Shown piece by piece: positions 4,686-5,405 of a stretch of DNA of 5,405 bases. The notes under the pieces are model-generated. The model was not told where the DNA came from. It saw only the letters and a program-made list of their open reading frames with translations, and searched no databases. Source of the stretch: Desulfobacterales bacterium (GTDB lineage Bacteria; Desulfobacterota; Desulfobacteria; Desulfobacterales; Desulfosalsimonadaceae); NCBI GenBank assembly GCA_018399455.1, contig JAGYOT010000158.1, positions 1 through 5,405 on the forward strand, read 5' to 3'. The position numbers and the translations under genes are program-made. Numbering within the stretch: position 1 is the stretch's first letter; the number at the start of each line of letters is the position of its first letter.

Positions 4686-5405
4686 TCAACGCCCCGCATA
4701 CATCTGCTCGTAATACTGTTGATACGATCCATCCAGGATCGATTCACACCACGGACGATTTTGCAGATACCACAGCACCGTCCTGCGAATACCTTCCTCA
4801 AAAGTCATAGAAGGTTCCCAGCCAAGTTCATCGCGGATCCGGCTGGCATCGATGGCATAACGTCGATCATGTCCAGGGCGGTCGGTAACAAAGCGGATCA
4901 ATTCCTGACGAGACTTGCCGGCATTAAGCGGCCCAGCCATCTCGTCGACCAGATCACAAATCAGGCGCACCACCTCAATATTCTGTTTTTCGCTGTTGCC
5001 CCCGATATTATAAGTGCGACCCACCTGCCCTTTTTGCAGAGCCGTCAAGATCGCCTCGCAGTGGTCTCCCACATACAACCAATCCCGAATATTTTTACCA
5101 TCGCCATAAACCGGCAGATCCTTGCCCATCAGCGCGTTATTGATGATCAGCGGGATAAGTTTCTCAGGAAACTGATAAGGACCATAATTATTGGAACAAT
5201 TGGTGATGATAACCGGTAAACCATAAGTGTGCTGATAGGCACTGGCAAGATGGTCAGAGGAAGCCTTGCTGGCGGAGTAAGGCGAGCGGGGATCATAGGA
5301 GGTTGTTTCAGTGAACAGGCCGGTCTCACCCAGCGAGCCGTAGACCTCATCGGTGCTTACATGCAGGAAACGGCACCCAGAAGCATCGCGCCCTTGCCCG
5401 AGCCA
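4686..5405 (-). CDS. rmlB: dTDP-glucose 4,6-dehydratase RmlB (5' end outside the window)
   Basis: Partial gene: the frame is open to the window edge and encodes the C-terminal 239 residues of a protein normally about 350 long, so roughly 110 N-terminal residues including the GxxGxxG NAD-binding loop are missing. RmlB is an NAD-dependent extended SDR that converts dTDP-glucose to dTDP-4-keto-6-deoxyglucose. In the visible part, counted from the first residue at the edge, the catalytic STDEVYG (Thr18, Asp19, Glu20) and [11 protein letters not shown] (Tyr43, Lys47) are intact. [20 protein letters not shown], the [14 protein letters not shown] block, and [11 protein letters not shown] are strong RmlB hallmarks. 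An internal ATG at 5129 is not the start, since the conserved catalytic segment lies upstream of it in the same frame. It is the first rml gene visible; the promoter lies outside. Confidence 0.97.
   Translation of the reverse strand, partial: WLGQGRDASGCRFLHVSTDEVYGSLGETGLFTETTSYDPRSPYSASKASSDHLASAYQHTYGLPVIITNCSNNYGPYQFPEKLIPLIINNALMGKDLPVYGDGKNIRDWLYVGDHCEAILTALQKGQVGRTYNIGGNSEKQNIEVVRLICDLVDEMAGPLNAGKSRQELIRFVTDRPGHDRRYAIDASRIRDELGWEPSMTFEEGIRRTVLWYLQNRPWCESILDGSYQQYYEQMYAGR

Noticed and set aside
4685..4801. Upstream extension of rmlD by 39 codons to ATG 4801.
   Set aside because: It overlaps the conserved C-terminus of rmlB, adds residues before the Rossmann strand, and makes the protein longer than the family norm.

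Overview
The window reads as a bacterial, almost certainly Gram-negative chromosome segment. It carries dTDP-L-rhamnose genes typical of LPS or exopolysaccharide loci, a SecB-family protein, and repeat-rich intergenic DNA of moderate GC. A Desulfobacterota/Desulfuromonadales (Geobacter-like) or other proteobacterial host is my best guess. It rests on gene content only, and nothing here fixes the taxonomy. Every gene I can support is on the minus strand, so transcription runs from right to left.

Right part (about 2363-5405): the dTDP-L-rhamnose pathway in the order rmlB (5' part cut by the window edge), rmlD, rmlA, rmlC. The genes are packed as one transcription unit, with 1-nt gaps at rmlB/rmlD and rmlD/rmlA and an ATGA overlap at rmlA/rmlC. 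RmlA makes dTDP-glucose, RmlB dehydrates it, RmlC epimerises it and RmlD reduces it to dTDP-L-rhamnose. All family catalytic motifs that fall inside the window look intact. The promoter lies outside the window.

Middle part (about 1609-2362): 754 bases without a convincing gene, but densely repetitive. It holds a 96-base-spaced near-tandem repeat with an internal 10-base periodicity built on ATCCGCG, a third partial copy, a pair of 21-base direct repeats enclosing a long imperfect palindrome, and an AT-rich stretch. It separates the conserved rhamnose operon from an accessory module.

Left part (92-1608): a three-gene operon, toxin (MqsR family), then antitoxin (MqsA family, zinc finger plus HTH plus a C-terminal extension), then a SecB-like chaperone. 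This is the architecture of a tripartite toxin-antitoxin-chaperone (TAC) system, here the rarer MqsRA-type. The antitoxin's tail after the HTH is the expected place for a chaperone-addiction segment that SecB binds. A perfect 7-1-7 palindrome covers both the toxin start codon and a plausible -10 box, which fits autorepression by the antitoxin. Imperfect direct repeats at 114-145 and 1776-1809 bracket the module and may mark how it was inserted.

The TAC module and the repeat structures around it are the most noteworthy content. The TAC class itself is known, so the novelty would lie in the details: leaderless toxin start, divergent MqsR, SecB tail formed from repeat DNA.
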